A stretch of DNA of 64,000 nucleotides from Agromyces intestinalis (GCF_008365295.1 NZ_CP043505.1:1612001-1676000); one strand, 5' to 3'; counted from the stretch's first letter, positions 8,995 to 18,216 are shown. The notes: generated by a model not told the origin, from the letters alone. Numbers and translations: made by a program.

Positions 8995-10224
8995 ATGAGG
9001 CCGTTCGACTCTTCGTCTCCGGCATTCGACCGCACCCCGGTCGACGGCATGCGCGCGCACCACTCGATCGCATTGCTCGACCACCTGGTCGCCCACGGGC
9101 CGACCACGCGAAGCGAGCTCGCGTCGGCGACGGGGCTCGGACGCAGCGCGATCGCCGGTATCGCAGCACGGCTCATCGACGCGGGCGTGCTCGTCGAGCA
9201 GGCGGATGCCTCGGACGACGGTCGTGCAGTGCCCCTCGCCCTGTCGGCGGCCCACCATGTGCTCGTGACCGCGTGGCTCGCCCCCGACGCCGCCGTCGCG
9301 ACGGTCGCCGCCTTGAACGGCGAGGAGGGGGCACGGTTCGCCGAGCCGTTCGCGCGTGACGGCGAGCCGGCCGCTCCCGTCGATCTGCTCGCCACCGTGC
9401 TGACACGGGCGCTCGCGCACGCGGTGCGGGCGGGGCATCCGGTCGCCGACCTCACCGTCGTGGTCGACGGCCAGGTCGCCGGCCGACCCGCCGTGGTGGT
9501 GGGCAGCGAGCGCCTCGGAGCCGAACCGTTCGACCTGCTCGGCGAGCTGCGCCGGCTGGTGCCCGCCCTCGACGAGGTGGAGCACGGCGGCCGGTCGGCT
9601 CGGCTGGTGCCGGCCGGGCAGGCCGCGGCGGTCGCCGAGTGCGAGGCTCGCGGCGAACCCGACCTGCTCTACCTCGACGGCGACGGCGGCATCGACAGCG
9701 CGGTCGTCGACGGCGGCGTCGCGCGCGTCGGAGCGCACGGGCTCGCCGGATCCCTCGCGCACCTGCCGATCGAGCCGAACGGCCCGCGATGCACGTGCGG
9801 ACAGCGCGGATGCCTCGCGAACCTCGCGTCGGCCCGCCACGTGCTCGAGCATGCCGGGCTCGGCGACCTCGACGCGAGCGCGGGCCGCACGCCCGCGCTC
9901 GATGAACTCGTGCGCCGCATCGACGCCGCCGACGATCGGGCGCGGTGGGCGTGGCTCGACGCCGCGCACTGGATCGGACGAGCGCTCCAGGTCGTGGTGC
10001 CGGTGCTCGACCCGCCGGTCATCGTGGCCGCCGGCTACTGGGGAGACCTGCTCGATGAGATCGACACGAGCTTCCGCAGCAATCGGCCGACCATCGCGAG
10101 CGGTGCGCTGACGCGGGTGCCTCGGATCGAGCACGCGGTCGCCGATGCCGACGCGGCCCTGGTGGGCGCGCGCCGACTCGCACGCGACCGCCTCATCGCC
10201 GACCCCATCCTCCTCGCGGGCTGA
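8995..10224 (+). CDS. ROK-family transcriptional regulator
   Basis: A 409-residue ROK (repressor, ORF, kinase) protein. Residues 20-80 form a MarR-like winged helix (LVAHGPTTRSELASATGLGR, SAIAGIAARLIDAGVL). The sugar-kinase-like part contains the ROK zinc motif CTCGQRGCLANLAS, but the usual ATP-binding DxGGT is replaced by YLDGDGGIDSAVV, so it is likely a regulator without kinase activity. ROK repressors respond to sugars; the nearest sugar gene is the GH3 beta-glucosidase 1.3 kb downstream on the other strand. The start at 8995 gives a normal ROK N-terminus; the frame stays open far upstream, but that part is not protein-like. Confidence 0.85.
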   Translation: MRPFDSSSPAFDRTPVDGMRAHHSIALLDHLVAHGPTTRSELASATGLGRSAIAGIAARLIDAGVLVEQADASDDGRAVPLALSAAHHVLVTAWLAPDAAVATVAALNGEEGARFAEPFARDGEPAAPVDLLATVLTRALAHAVRAGHPVADLTVVVDGQVAGRPAVVVGSERLGAEPFDLLGELRRLVPALDEVEHGGRSARLVPAGQAAAVAECEARGEPDLLYLDGDGGIDSAVVDGGVARVGAHGLAGSLAHLPIEPNGPRCTCGQRGCLANLASARHVLEHAGLGDLDASAGRTPALDELVRRIDAADDRARWAWLDAAHWIGRALQVVVPVLDPPVIVAAGYWGDLLDEIDTSFRSNRPTIASGALTRVPRIEHAVADADAALVGARRLARDRLIADPILLAG

Positions 10225-10237
10225 CCGGCGGGGGCGA

Positions 10238-10816
10238 CTACGCTGCCCGGCGCACGTACTCCGAGAAGACCACGCCCGATCGGTACGCCGTCGTCGTGAC
10301 CTCGTCGAGACGCTCGGGCGAGTAGGGCCGTGCGCCGAACAGCGGGATGCCCGCTCCGAAGAGCACGGGGCTGCGCTTCAGCACGAGTCGGTCGATTTCG
10401 TCGGCGAGCGTCGCGGCGAGCGCGCCGCCGCCGCAGAGCCAGATGGATGCCCCGGGCTCGGCTTTCAGGCGGCGCACCACGTCGACGGGGTCGTCGGCGG
10501 TGATCTCGATGCCTTCGCCCTCGGCCTCGTGCGAGCGCGAGAAGACGAGTTGCCGCAGGTGCCGGTACGGGCTCGTCACGCCCATCGGCAGGCCGACGGC
10601 ATAGGTGTTCCACCCCATCAGCACGGTGTCGAACCTCGACCCGTCCTGCTCGACGCCGATCGCCGCCGCGAGGTCGGTGGGGATGGCGTCGGCGAACCGC
10701 TCGTTGATGGCGTCCATGTGGTCGCCCTCGATCGGGAACGCGTCGAACTCGCCGTTCGGGCCGGCGATGAATCCGTCGAGGCTGACGGCGACGTAGTACA
10801 CGAGTTCTCGCATCAT
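10238..10816 (-). CDS. Dihydrofolate reductase-like (RibD C-terminal domain) protein
   Basis: A 192-residue single RibD_C/DHFR-like domain. MRELVYYVAVSLDGFIAGPN at the start and FDTVLMGWNTYAVGLPM are typical of the YwjB/YyaP branch annotated dihydrofolate reductase family; SIWLCGGGALAATLADEIDR contains the glycine-rich NADPH-binding loop. Real folate reduction is unproven for this branch. AAGGAG precedes the double ATG (10816 or 10813). It is divergent from a TetR gene across two palindromic operators and is probably the gene that TetR controls. Confidence 0.86.
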   Translation of the reverse strand: MMRELVYYVAVSLDGFIAGPNGEFDAFPIEGDHMDAINERFADAIPTDLAAAIGVEQDGSRFDTVLMGWNTYAVGLPMGVTSPYRHLRQLVFSRSHEAEGEGIEITADDPVDVVRRLKAEPGASIWLCGGGALAATLADEIDRLVLKRSPVLFGAGIPLFGARPYSPERLDEVTTTAYRSGVVFSEYVRRAA

Positions 10817-10826
10817 GCTCCTTATT

Positions 10827-10868
10827 CACAACATCTGTAGTGATTGAGAGAGTACAACAGGTGTAGTG
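10827..10868. promoter_or_regulatory. Paired TetR-type operators
   Basis: CACAACATCTGTAGTG (10827-10842) and TACAACAGGTGTAGTG (10853-10868) are 16-bp imperfect palindromes around ACANNTGT, 26 bp apart. The gap lies between a TetR gene and the divergent DHFR-like gene. The -10 box TAGTCT of the TetR gene is at 10876-10881, so occupancy should affect both promoters. Confidence 0.78.
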
Positions 10869-10887
10869 ATCGCGCTAGTCTTCGAGC

Positions 10888-11490
10888 ATGGCGAAGAACG
10901 ACACACGACGACGGACGATCGCCGACGCCGGCCTCGCGGTGCTCGCACGCGAGGGGTCGCGAGGGCTCACGCACCGCGCCGTCGACGAGGCGGCGGGTGT
11001 GCCCGTGGGCACGACGTCCAACTACTTCCGCAGTCGCGATGCGCTCATCGGCGGCCTCGTCACGCGCATCGGCGAGCGACTCGCGCCCACCCCCGAAGAC
11101 CTCGAACGTCGCGCCGCCGAGCCGCCCGGGCGCGAGCTGTTCGCGGCGTACATCCGCGACATCGTGCGGCGCCTCACCGATCACCGCGAGGTCACCCTCG
11201 CGCTGATGGAGCTGCGCCTCGAAGCCGCACGCCGACCCGAACTCGCCGAGGTGCTCGAAGCCTGGCAGCGCGACGGGTTCGCGGCCGATGTCGCGTTCAA
11301 CGAAGCGGCGGGGCTGCCGGGCGGCGCGCGCGAGATCGCCCTGCTGCACTACGCGATCGACGGACTCATGCTCGATCGGCTGACGACATCGATCGACCCC
11401 GGCACCGCGACCGACGACATCGTCGATGACCTGGTACGGGGCCTGCTCGGCAGCGGCACGGGGGCACCCGCAGGTCCGGCAATCGAGTAG
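10888..11490 (+). CDS. TetR-family regulator
   Basis: A 200-residue TetR protein with the N-terminal helix-turn-helix at residues 5-50 (GLTHRAVDEAAGVPVGTTSN, then YFRSRDALIGGL) and a helical ligand domain. The motif GVPVGTTSNYFRSRD is typical of the branch that regulates small reductases or transporters. TAGTCT at 10876-10881 lies 6 nt before the ATG, indicating a leaderless mRNA. The twin palindromes upstream suggest it represses itself and the divergent DHFR-like gene; the inducer is unknown. Confidence 0.9.
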   Translation: MAKNDTRRRTIADAGLAVLAREGSRGLTHRAVDEAAGVPVGTTSNYFRSRDALIGGLVTRIGERLAPTPEDLERRAAEPPGRELFAAYIRDIVRRLTDHREVTLALMELRLEAARRPELAEVLEAWQRDGFAADVAFNEAAGLPGGAREIALLHYAIDGLMLDRLTTSIDPGTATDDIVDDLVRGLLGSGTGAPAGPAIE

Positions 11491-11510
11491 CGCCTGAATC
11501 GCGACGACGA

Positions 11511-13829
11511 CTACCCTCGCGCGGCGTTCGCGGCCGCGATGAGCTGCTCGAGCTGTTCGCGCGCGACCGGCACGCCCGGGAACGACACGAGCCGCCCCAC
11601 GGGGAACGACGCCATCATCTTCGCCATCCCGTCGTCGCTGAACACGTCGGTGTCGCCGAGTCCGCTCGCGAGCCCGGCCATCGCCTGCGCGACGATCGGC
11701 CCGGCGACGGGGTCGGCCATCAGATCGGCGACGGATGACTCGAACGAAAGCGGCAGGCGCACCTCGTCGCCGACGACCGCCGCGGTCGCGGTGAGTCGGA
11801 TGTCGCGACTGGACGCGCCGACCGAGACCTCGTAGTCCCCGCCCTCGACCACCCAGCGGTCGACGCGCACGTCCCAGTAGGCGAGGTCGGCACGGCGCAC
11901 GTGCACGACGACCTCACGCGAGGCGCCCGCCTCGATCTCGACCGACGCGAAGCCGGCGAGCGAGCGCGGCGCCCGCTGCACGCGCGACGCGGCGAGCCCG
12001 GTGTACACCTGCACGACCTCGCGGCCGGCGCGGTCACCGGTGTTCGTGACCGTGATCCGCACGTCCAGCCCGCCGTCGGCGGCAGTCGAGACGGTCGGGC
12101 CCGAGTACTCGAACGCCGTGTACGAGAGCCCGTGGCCGAACGGGTAGCGCACCACGGCGTCGCGCGCGTCGTACCACCGGTATCCGACGAACAGCCCCTC
12201 GCCGTAGCGCACGTGCCCGAACTCGCCCGGGAAGTCGAGGTACGCGGGGGTGTCCTCGAGACGGTGCGGGATGGTCTCGGCGAGCCGCCCCGACGGGTTC
12301 ACGATGCCGAACAACACGTCGGCGATGCCGCCGCCGCCCGCCTGTCCGCCGAGCCAGCTCTCGACGATCGCGGGCACGTCGTCGGCGAACGGCAGCTCGA
12401 CGACACCGCCGTTCGCGAGCACGACGACGACGTCGGGGTTCGCTGCGCGCACGGCGTCGAGCAGTTCGAGCTGCGAGGCGGGCAGACGCAGGTGCTCGCG
12501 GTCGAAGCCCTCCGACTCGGCGGCGGCGGGCAGGCCGAGGAAGAGCAGCACCACTTCGGCTGCGGATGCCGCGGCCAGCGCCTCGTCGACGAGCACGCGC
12601 TGCTCCGAGGCATCCGAGACATCGCCGCCGAGCGCGAAGCCGGGCGCGAACGCGACCCGCCCGGCGCCCGCGATCCGCTCGATCTCGGCGAGCGCGGTGT
12701 CGAGCCTGGTCGGACTGATGAGCGACGATCCGGCGCCCTGGTATCGAGGGGTGCGCGCGAACTCGCCGATGACGGCGATTCGGCGGCCGGGTGCGACGGG
12801 CAGGATGCCGTCGTCGTTCTTCAGCAGCACGGCGCCGCGCGCGGCGGCTTCACGGGCGAGCGCGTGGTGCGCCTCGACGTCCCGGGCGGGCACCTCGCCG
12901 CTCGCGCCGGGGTCGGCGCCCGCGACGGCCTTCTGCACGAGTTCGACGGCGCGTTTCGCGGCGAGGTCGAGGTGCGAGACATCCAGTCGTCCCGCTTCGA
13001 CGGCGTCGATGAGCTGCTGGTCGGTGCGGCCGCCCGAAGCCGGCATCTCGAGGTCGAGTCCGGCGGCCAGGCCCTCGACGCGGTCGTTCACCGCACCCCA
13101 GTCGCTGACCACGAGCCCTTCGAACCCCCACTCGTCGCGCAGCACCCGCGTGAGCAGCCACGGATCCTCGCTCGCGTAGACGCCGTTGATGCGGTTGTAC
13201 GAGCACATGACCGTCCACGGCCGGGCGTCCTCGACGACGCGCTGGAACCCGCGGAGGTAGATCTCGCGCAGCGGCCGAGGGTCGACGTCGGCCGAGACGC
13301 GCATGCGATCGGACTCCTGGTTGTTCGCGGCGAAGTGCTTCAGCGAAGCGCCGACGCCCTGCGATTGCAGCCCGCGCACGAGCGCCGCGCCGAGCTCGCC
13401 GGAGACGAGGGGGTCCTCGGAGAGGTACTCGAAGTTGCGGCCGCACAGCGGCGAGCGCTTGATGTTGATGCCGGGGCCGAGCAGCACGCCGACGCCGAGT
13501 GCGCGCGCCTCCTCGCCGAGGGCACGGCCCACCCGCTCGAGCAGTTCGGGGTCGAACGTCGAGCCGAGTGCCACGGCCGGCGGGAAGCACGTCGCCGGCA
13601 CGCTGTCGCCGATGCCGAGGTGGTCGGCGCTGCCGCGCTGCAGGCGCACGCCGTGCGGCCCGTCGGTGAGCACGATGCCGGGGATCCCGGCTCGGTCGAC
13701 CGGCTTCGTGCCCCAGAAGCTCGCGCCGCTCGTCAGGGACGCCTTCTCGGCGAGGGTCAGGTCGGCGACGAGGTCGCCCGCCGGCCGATCGAGCGGTCGG
13801 GATGTCGCGTGGTTCGGGGTGTCGGACAT
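11511..13829 (-). CDS. Glycoside hydrolase family 3 beta-glucosidase
   Basis: A 772-residue GH3 enzyme without a signal peptide, so cytoplasmic. Order: GH3 N-terminal barrel (residues about 30-310), with substrate-binding LKHFAANNQESDRMRVSADV and the nucleophile Asp in GLVVSDWGAVNDRVEG; GH3 C-terminal alpha/beta domain (about 350-570); fibronectin III-like domain (about 600-680; VTNTGDRAGREVVQVYTGL). This architecture matches bacterial beta-glucosidases/xylosidases that cleave oligosaccharides taken up by the cell. GAAGGAG upstream fixes the start at 13829. No transporter for its sugar lies next to it; the ROK gene is the closest possible regulator. Confidence 0.93.
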   Translation of the reverse strand: MSDTPNHATSRPLDRPAGDLVADLTLAEKASLTSGASFWGTKPVDRAGIPGIVLTDGPHGVRLQRGSADHLGIGDSVPATCFPPAVALGSTFDPELLERVGRALGEEARALGVGVLLGPGINIKRSPLCGRNFEYLSEDPLVSGELGAALVRGLQSQGVGASLKHFAANNQESDRMRVSADVDPRPLREIYLRGFQRVVEDARPWTVMCSYNRINGVYASEDPWLLTRVLRDEWGFEGLVVSDWGAVNDRVEGLAAGLDLEMPASGGRTDQQLIDAVEAGRLDVSHLDLAAKRAVELVQKAVAGADPGASGEVPARDVEAHHALAREAAARGAVLLKNDDGILPVAPGRRIAVIGEFARTPRYQGAGSSLISPTRLDTALAEIERIAGAGRVAFAPGFALGGDVSDASEQRVLVDEALAAASAAEVVLLFLGLPAAAESEGFDREHLRLPASQLELLDAVRAANPDVVVVLANGGVVELPFADDVPAIVESWLGGQAGGGGIADVLFGIVNPSGRLAETIPHRLEDTPAYLDFPGEFGHVRYGEGLFVGYRWYDARDAVVRYPFGHGLSYTAFEYSGPTVSTAADGGLDVRITVTNTGDRAGREVVQVYTGLAASRVQRAPRSLAGFASVEIEAGASREVVVHVRRADLAYWDVRVDRWVVEGGDYEVSVGASSRDIRLTATAAVVGDEVRLPLSFESSVADLMADPVAGPIVAQAMAGLASGLGDTDVFSDDGMAKMMASFPVGRLVSFPGVPVAREQLEQLIAAANAARG

Positions 13830-13937
13830 CTCGCTCCTTCGACGCTGAGGCAGTGCGAACACTGTAGACGAGCGATCCCGGCATCGGTGGGTACCCTCCC
13901 CGTGGGAGGTCGGAAGCGCCCCTTCGATCGCCCGGTG

Positions 13938-14714
13938 TTATCGGGTGCGTCGGTTCGGTCGCGGCATCCGGGCCGCGACCCCCCACGCCGTGACCCGCAC
14001 GATCGCCTCGAGCACGATGCCGAACGTCATCTTCGATCGCCCGTGCACCCGTTCGACGAACGTGACCGGCACCTCGACGATGCGCAGCCCGACGTCGCGC
14101 GCGTGCCACAGCATGTCGACCTGGAACCCGTACCCGCGGGTGTGCACGTCGTCGAGGCGGATGCGCCGCAGCGCGTCGGCACGAAACGCCCGGAACCCCG
14201 CCGTCGCGTCCCGCGCGGGCAGCCGCAGCAACGTGCGCGCGTACGCGCTGCCCGCCCGCGAGAGCCATTCGCGTCGACGCGGCCAGTTCACGACCGATCC
14301 GCCGGGCACCCACCGCGAACCGATGACGAGATCGGCCGGCTCCGTGGCATCCGCACCGCCGCCGTGCGACGCGGCCGCGCCGCCCGCGAGCGCCGCGAGC
14401 ATCGCCGGAAGGTCTTCGGGCCGGTGCGATCCGTCGGCGTCGAGTTGCACGATCGGGTCGTACCCGTGCTCGAGCGCCCAGCCGAAGGCGTCGAGGTACG
14501 CCGCACCGAGCCCCTGCTTGGCGGGCCGGTGGCGCACCCGCACGGCCGGGTCTGCTGCCGCGAGCTCATCGGCGAGTGCGCCGGTTCCGTCGGGCGAGGC
14601 GTCGTCGATGACGAGCACGGATGCCTCGGGCACCGCGCCGCGCACACGAGCGACGATCTCGGCGAGGTTCTCGCGCTCGTTGTAGGTGGGAATCACCACC
14701 AGCGGTTCGGGCAT
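13938..14714 (-). CDS. Polyprenol-phosphate mannosyltransferase (Ppm1/DPM1-like)
   Basis: A 258-residue GT2 enzyme. PLVVIPTYNERENLAEIVAR starts the nucleotide-sugar fold; VLVIDDASPDGTGALADELA and IVQLDADGSHRPEDLPAM hold the acidic metal/sugar-binding motifs of the DPM1 class; YGFQVDMLWHARDVGLRIVE and FVERVHGRSKM complete it. It should transfer mannose from GDP-mannose to polyprenol phosphate, supplying lipid-linked mannose for lipoglycans or protein mannosylation. It lacks the acyltransferase domain fused in mycobacterial Ppm1. TACGAT (complement of 14722-14727) 7 nt upstream suggests a leaderless mRNA. Confidence 0.9.
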   Translation of the reverse strand: MPEPLVVIPTYNERENLAEIVARVRGAVPEASVLVIDDASPDGTGALADELAAADPAVRVRHRPAKQGLGAAYLDAFGWALEHGYDPIVQLDADGSHRPEDLPAMLAALAGGAAASHGGGADATEPADLVIGSRWVPGGSVVNWPRRREWLSRAGSAYARTLLRLPARDATAGFRAFRADALRRIRLDDVHTRGYGFQVDMLWHARDVGLRIVEVPVTFVERVHGRSKMTFGIVLEAIVRVTAWGVAARMPRPNRRTR

Positions 14715-14731
14715 CCCGTGAATCGTACCCG

Positions 14732-14804
14732 CGTCGAGTGTTTCCGTTCGGACACCGCGTTTCCGCCCGAAGAGACGCGCTCTGCGCGACCGGAAACGCT
14801 CGGC
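14732..14804. repeat. Intergenic palindrome, family C, copy 1
   Basis: The left arm around CGAGTGTTTCCGTTCG (14732-14750) pairs imperfectly with CGACCGGAAACGCTCGGCG on the right; a second partial copy GCGTTTCCGCCCG sits in the loop. It lies between the POT transporter and ppm1, both on the minus strand, downstream of the former. Related copies are at 62.2-62.4 kb. Confidence 0.78.
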
Positions 14805-14810
14805 GCGCGA

Positions 14811-16301
14811 CTACCGCACACCCGACATGAGCTTCAGCACCCCGCGGCTGCCGAGGGCGAGCGCGACACCCAGCACGATCGCGATGCCGCCGAGCACCCC
14901 GAAGTACACCACCTCGTTCTGGGCCGAGTAGAACTCGGCGAGCCGACCCGAGATCGCGGTGCCGAGCGCGACCGAGAGGAAGAACAGCGCGACCATCTGC
15001 GTATGGAACACCTTCGGCGCGAGCTTCGTCGCCACCGACAGGCCGACCGGCGAGAGCAGCAGTTCGGCGACCGTGAAGACCAGCAGGATGCCGACGATGG
15101 CCAGCAGCGGCGTCGAGTTCGGGCCACCGCCGGCGAACGGGATGAACAGCAGGAACGCGACGCCCATGATCATCGTGCCGAGCGCGAACTTGATCGGCGT
15201 CGACGGCTGGCGGTCGCCGAGCTTCGTCCAGATCGCGGCGAACACGCCCGACAGCACGATGATGAAGATCGGGTTGATCGACTGCACCCACGACACCGGC
15301 ATCTCCCAGCCGAACAGGTCGCGGTTCAGCTGCTTGTCGCTGTAGATCGTGAGCACCGTGAACTGCTGCTGGTACAGCGACCAGAACGCGACGGATGCCA
15401 CGAACAACGGGATGAACCCGTACACGCGGTGTCGTTCGACCGTGCTGATCGCCCGGCTCGCGAGGATGACCGCGAAGTAGGCGATCGCGGCGACGATCGT
15501 GCCGCCGATGATCCAGAGCACCAGGTTCTGCGCGTTCACCAGGCCGGTGAGCACGAGCACCGCGACGAGCACCACGGCCGCGATCGCGATGCCGATCACG
15601 AGCGGGCGGCGTTCGCGCGGCAGCGGGTTGGGCACCACGGATGCCTCGGGCGGAAGGTGCTTGCGGCCGAAGGCGTACTGCACGAGCCCGATCGCCATGC
15701 CGACCGCGGCCAGCCCGAATCCCCAGTGGAAGCCGAGCGTGGTCTGCGCAAGGCCGGTGAGGATCGGGCCGAGGAACGCACCCAGGTTGATGCCGAGGTA
15801 GAAGACGCTGAAACCGGCGTCGCGCCGCGGATCGTGCTCGTCGTACAACGTGCCGACGACGCTCGTCGCGTTCGCCTTCAGCCCGCCGGATCCGAATGCG
15901 ACGAGCACGAGACCCACGCCGACGCCGAGGAACCCCGGCAGCAGCGCGAGCGCGATGTGCCCGGCCATGATGACGATCGCGCTGAAGAACAGCACCCTCT
16001 CGCTGCCGAGCAGCCGGTCGGCGATCCACGCGCCGAGGATCGTCGAGAGGTACACCGCCCCGCCGTACGCGCCGACGATGCCGGCAGCCGAGACCTCGTC
16101 CATGCCGAGGCCGCCGCGGGTCGCCGAGTAGTACAGGTAGATGAGCAGGATGCCCTGCATGCCGTAGAAGCTGAACCGCTCCCACATCTCCACACCGAAC
16201 AGGTGCACGAGCGCCCGCGGCTGCCCGAAGAAGCCGTGATCGTTCCGTGTGTCGTGTTCACCGGTCATGCGCACGTCGGCGCCGTCACCGCCATCCCCCA
16301 T
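14811..16301 (-). CDS. POT/PTR-family proton-dependent oligopeptide transporter
   Basis: A 496-residue MFS protein of the POT family with about 14 membrane segments. The N-terminal ALVHLFGVEMWERFSFYGMQ matches the family motif with the proton-coupling ExxER-type Glu/Arg cluster, and FSVFYLGINLGAFLGPILTG is the second POT signature. It imports di- and tripeptides. The start at 16301 was chosen because TACCCT (complement of 16308-16313) lies 6 nt upstream in the leaderless arrangement seen at many genes here; an ATG at 16268 is the alternative. Divergent from the DUF4097 lipoprotein gene. Confidence 0.93.
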   Translation of the reverse strand: MGDGGDGADVRMTGEHDTRNDHGFFGQPRALVHLFGVEMWERFSFYGMQGILLIYLYYSATRGGLGMDEVSAAGIVGAYGGAVYLSTILGAWIADRLLGSERVLFFSAIVIMAGHIALALLPGFLGVGVGLVLVAFGSGGLKANATSVVGTLYDEHDPRRDAGFSVFYLGINLGAFLGPILTGLAQTTLGFHWGFGLAAVGMAIGLVQYAFGRKHLPPEASVVPNPLPRERRPLVIGIAIAAVVLVAVLVLTGLVNAQNLVLWIIGGTIVAAIAYFAVILASRAISTVERHRVYGFIPLFVASVAFWSLYQQQFTVLTIYSDKQLNRDLFGWEMPVSWVQSINPIFIIVLSGVFAAIWTKLGDRQPSTPIKFALGTMIMGVAFLLFIPFAGGGPNSTPLLAIVGILLVFTVAELLLSPVGLSVATKLAPKVFHTQMVALFFLSVALGTAISGRLAEFYSAQNEVVYFGVLGGIAIVLGVALALGSRGVLKLMSGVR

Positions 16302-16347
16302 GGCGAAAGGGTACTCCTCGCCCCGGTTCGGCGTACTCGACGCAGCC

Positions 16348-16383
16348 GGGGGCTGTCCACCGTGAGACGGGTGGGGAGCCCCC
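16348..16383. other. Single GC hairpin in a divergent promoter gap
   Basis: GGGGGCTGTCCACC (16348-16361) pairs at 12 of 14 positions with GGTGGGGAGCCCCC (16370-16383). It lies between the POT gene promoter and the DUF4097 gene and is not one of the repeated families. Confidence 0.6.
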
Positions 16384-16434
16384 GTGACGCTCGCCGTACC
16401 CGGCGATAGCGTCGAGGACGTGAAGGGAATCGAC

Positions 16435-17175
16435 ATGACCACCACAGCTTCGCGCGTCGGCGCACTCGCCGTCGTAGCCCTCATCGCCGCCTCACTGAGC
16501 GGTTGCGCGTTCCTCGCGCCGCGCCACGTGTTCGAGGATTCCGCGTCCATCGACCAGGACATCGCGCGCATCGTGATCGACTCGAACGACGGGAGCGTCA
16601 CGGTTCGCGGGGTCGCCGGCGCCGACTCCGTCTCGCTCGAGCGCACCGTCAAGTACCGCGGCGCGGAACGCGAGATCGGCGAGACCCACCGGGTCTCGGG
16701 TGACGAGCTCGTACTCGACGACTGCGGCCGAAACTGCGCGATCGACTACGTGCTCGACGTGCCCCTCGGCGTCGAGGTGTCGGGCCGCACGTCGAACGGC
16801 TCGATCGAGCTCGCCGGCGTGTCCGAGGTCGACGTCTCGACGAACAACGGGCGTATCGACCTCGACGACGTGACGGGCGCGATCACGGCGACCACGAGCA
16901 ACGGGAAGATCGACGGTCAGGGCCTCACGGGCGACGAGCCGATCGTGGTCGAGACCTCGAACGGCGCCATCGAGCTCGAGTTCGACGAACCGCGCGACGT
17001 ACGCGCGACGACCTCGAACGGCGCGATCCGCCTCACCGTGCCCGACGCGTCGTACCGCGTCGACGCCGAGACCTCGAACGGTCGCACCACCGTCGACGTC
17101 GTCGACGACCCTGCCGGCGAGTTCGCCCTCCTGCTGCGCACGTCGAACGGCTCGATCACCGTCGAGCCGCGGTAA
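16435..17175 (+). CDS. DUF4097 lipoprotein with repeated TSNG beta-solenoid
   Basis: A 246-residue secreted lipoprotein. The signal peptide ends in a lipobox (LIAASLSGC, Cys27 or thereabouts). The mature part is a DUF4097-type beta-solenoid in which (T/S)NG-x-(I/V) units repeat about seven times with 18-22 residue spacing (TSNGSIEL, TNNGRIDL, TSNGKIDG, TSNGAIEL, TSNGAIRL, TSNGRTTV, TSNGSITV). Such proteins sit on the outer face of the membrane; function is unknown. AAGGGA at 16423-16428 precedes the chosen ATG; an upstream in-frame start at 16384 would put extra charged residues before the signal peptide. Confidence 0.85.
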   Translation: MTTTASRVGALAVVALIAASLSGCAFLAPRHVFEDSASIDQDIARIVIDSNDGSVTVRGVAGADSVSLERTVKYRGAEREIGETHRVSGDELVLDDCGRNCAIDYVLDVPLGVEVSGRTSNGSIELAGVSEVDVSTNNGRIDLDDVTGAITATTSNGKIDGQGLTGDEPIVVETSNGAIELEFDEPRDVRATTSNGAIRLTVPDASYRVDAETSNGRTTVDVVDDPAGEFALLLRTSNGSITVEPR

Positions 17176-17181
17176 CGGGCC

Positions 17182-17982
17182 TCAGCCGTTCTTCGCGTCG
17201 CGCCAGGCGAGCCAGTGCTCGACCGGCGCCAGGTCGTAGTCGGGCCCCGAGATGCCGACCGTGAACAGGCGCGTGCCCGCGGCGTGCAGCGCCTCGGCGC
17301 GCTCGTCGTCGCCGCGACGACCGAGCTCGTTCGAGACGGTGATCTGCGAGACATCCCGCCCGACCTCGTCGCCCCAGCGGCGCAGCACGTCCAGCTTGTG
17401 CGCGATCTCGTCGGGCTGCACGAACGAGTGCCAGATGTCGGCGTGCTCGGCGACGATGCGCAGCGTCTTCTGCTCTCCCTTGCCGCCGATCATGATGGGG
17501 ATGTCGCGGGTCGGCGGCGGGTTGAGCTTCGCCCAGCGGTCGCGCACCCGCGGCAGCGCGCCGGCGAGGGCGTTCAGGCGGGTGCCCGGGGTGCCGAACT
17601 CGTAGCCGTACTCGTCGTAGTCGCGCTCGAACCACCCGGCGCCCGTGCCGAAGACGAACCGGCCGACACCCGAGCCCTTCGCCGAGATGTGGTCGATGGT
17701 GCGGGCCATGTCGGCCTGCAGGTCGGCATTGCGGTACGAATTGCAGCCGACGAGGCATCCGAATTCGATGCGCTCGGTCTGCTCGGCCCAGGCGCCGAGC
17801 ATCGTCCAGGCTTCGAAATGCAGGCCGTCGGGCTCGCCCGACAGCGGGAAGAAGTGGTCCCAGTTGAAGACGACGTCGGCGCCGAGGTCTTCGATGCGCA
17901 GAACGGTGTCACGGATGGTCTGGTAGGTCGCGTGCTGCGGCTGCACCTGTACGCCGATGCGAACGGGGGAATCGAAGGTCAC
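17182..17982 (-). CDS. LLM-class F420-dependent oxidoreductase
   Basis: A 266-residue luciferase-like monooxygenase barrel of the F420-dependent subclass. Typical segments are IGVQVQPQHATYQTIRDTVL, ADVVFNWDHFFPLSGEPDGL and GRFVFGTGAGWFERDYDEYG, then IPIMIGGKGEQKTLRIVAEH. The substrate cannot be inferred. The GTG at 17982 is chosen because TAGGCT (complement of 17989-17994) lies 6 nt upstream. It converges with the DUF4097 gene with only 6 bp between stop codons, and is divergent from the Lrp gene. Confidence 0.88.
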   Translation of the reverse strand: MTFDSPVRIGVQVQPQHATYQTIRDTVLRIEDLGADVVFNWDHFFPLSGEPDGLHFEAWTMLGAWAEQTERIEFGCLVGCNSYRNADLQADMARTIDHISAKGSGVGRFVFGTGAGWFERDYDEYGYEFGTPGTRLNALAGALPRVRDRWAKLNPPPTRDIPIMIGGKGEQKTLRIVAEHADIWHSFVQPDEIAHKLDVLRRWGDEVGRDVSQITVSNELGRRGDDERAEALHAAGTRLFTVGISGPDYDLAPVEHWLAWRDAKNG

Positions 17983-18180
17983 CGCTCAAGCCTAGGTGGA
18001 GCAACAGCCGGCACCACCCGTACGGATCACCCTGCACGCCGCGACGCACCAGGTCCGTCTCGTACGCGAGCACCGCCGGGCGCACGCGATCGCGCAGGCC
18101 GAGGTGGATGATCAGGCGCGACACGTACGTCTTCGAGGCCGTGTCTCGTCCGCTGCGCGCACGAAACCCGCGCTCAGGGG

Positions 18181-18209
18181 TGCGATAACGCAAGGATCCC
18201 CCGTACACT
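18181..18209 (+). promoter_or_regulatory. Leaderless promoter and palindrome upstream of lrp-like gene
   Basis: TGCGATAACGCA (18181-18192) is a 4-4-4 palindrome located at the -35 position of a TACACT -10 box (18204-18209), which lies 7 nt before the ATG. It is a candidate Lrp autoregulatory site. The remaining gap from 17995 to 18180 shows no gene or repeat I can support. Confidence 0.55.
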
Positions 18210-18216
18210 CCCGAGC

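Noticed and set aside
11901-16409. Open frame of about 1500 codons on the plus strand
   Set aside because: It is antisense to the GH3, Ppm1-like and POT genes. Its translation is Arg/His/Asp-rich without domain motifs, as expected from the mirror of GC-rich codons; the minus-strand genes have clear family motifs.
17995-18180. Possible small minus-strand gene between the LLM and lrp-like genes
   Set aside because: A 99-codon open frame overlaps the LLM promoter and start; no ribosome-binding site or recognisable motif supports it.
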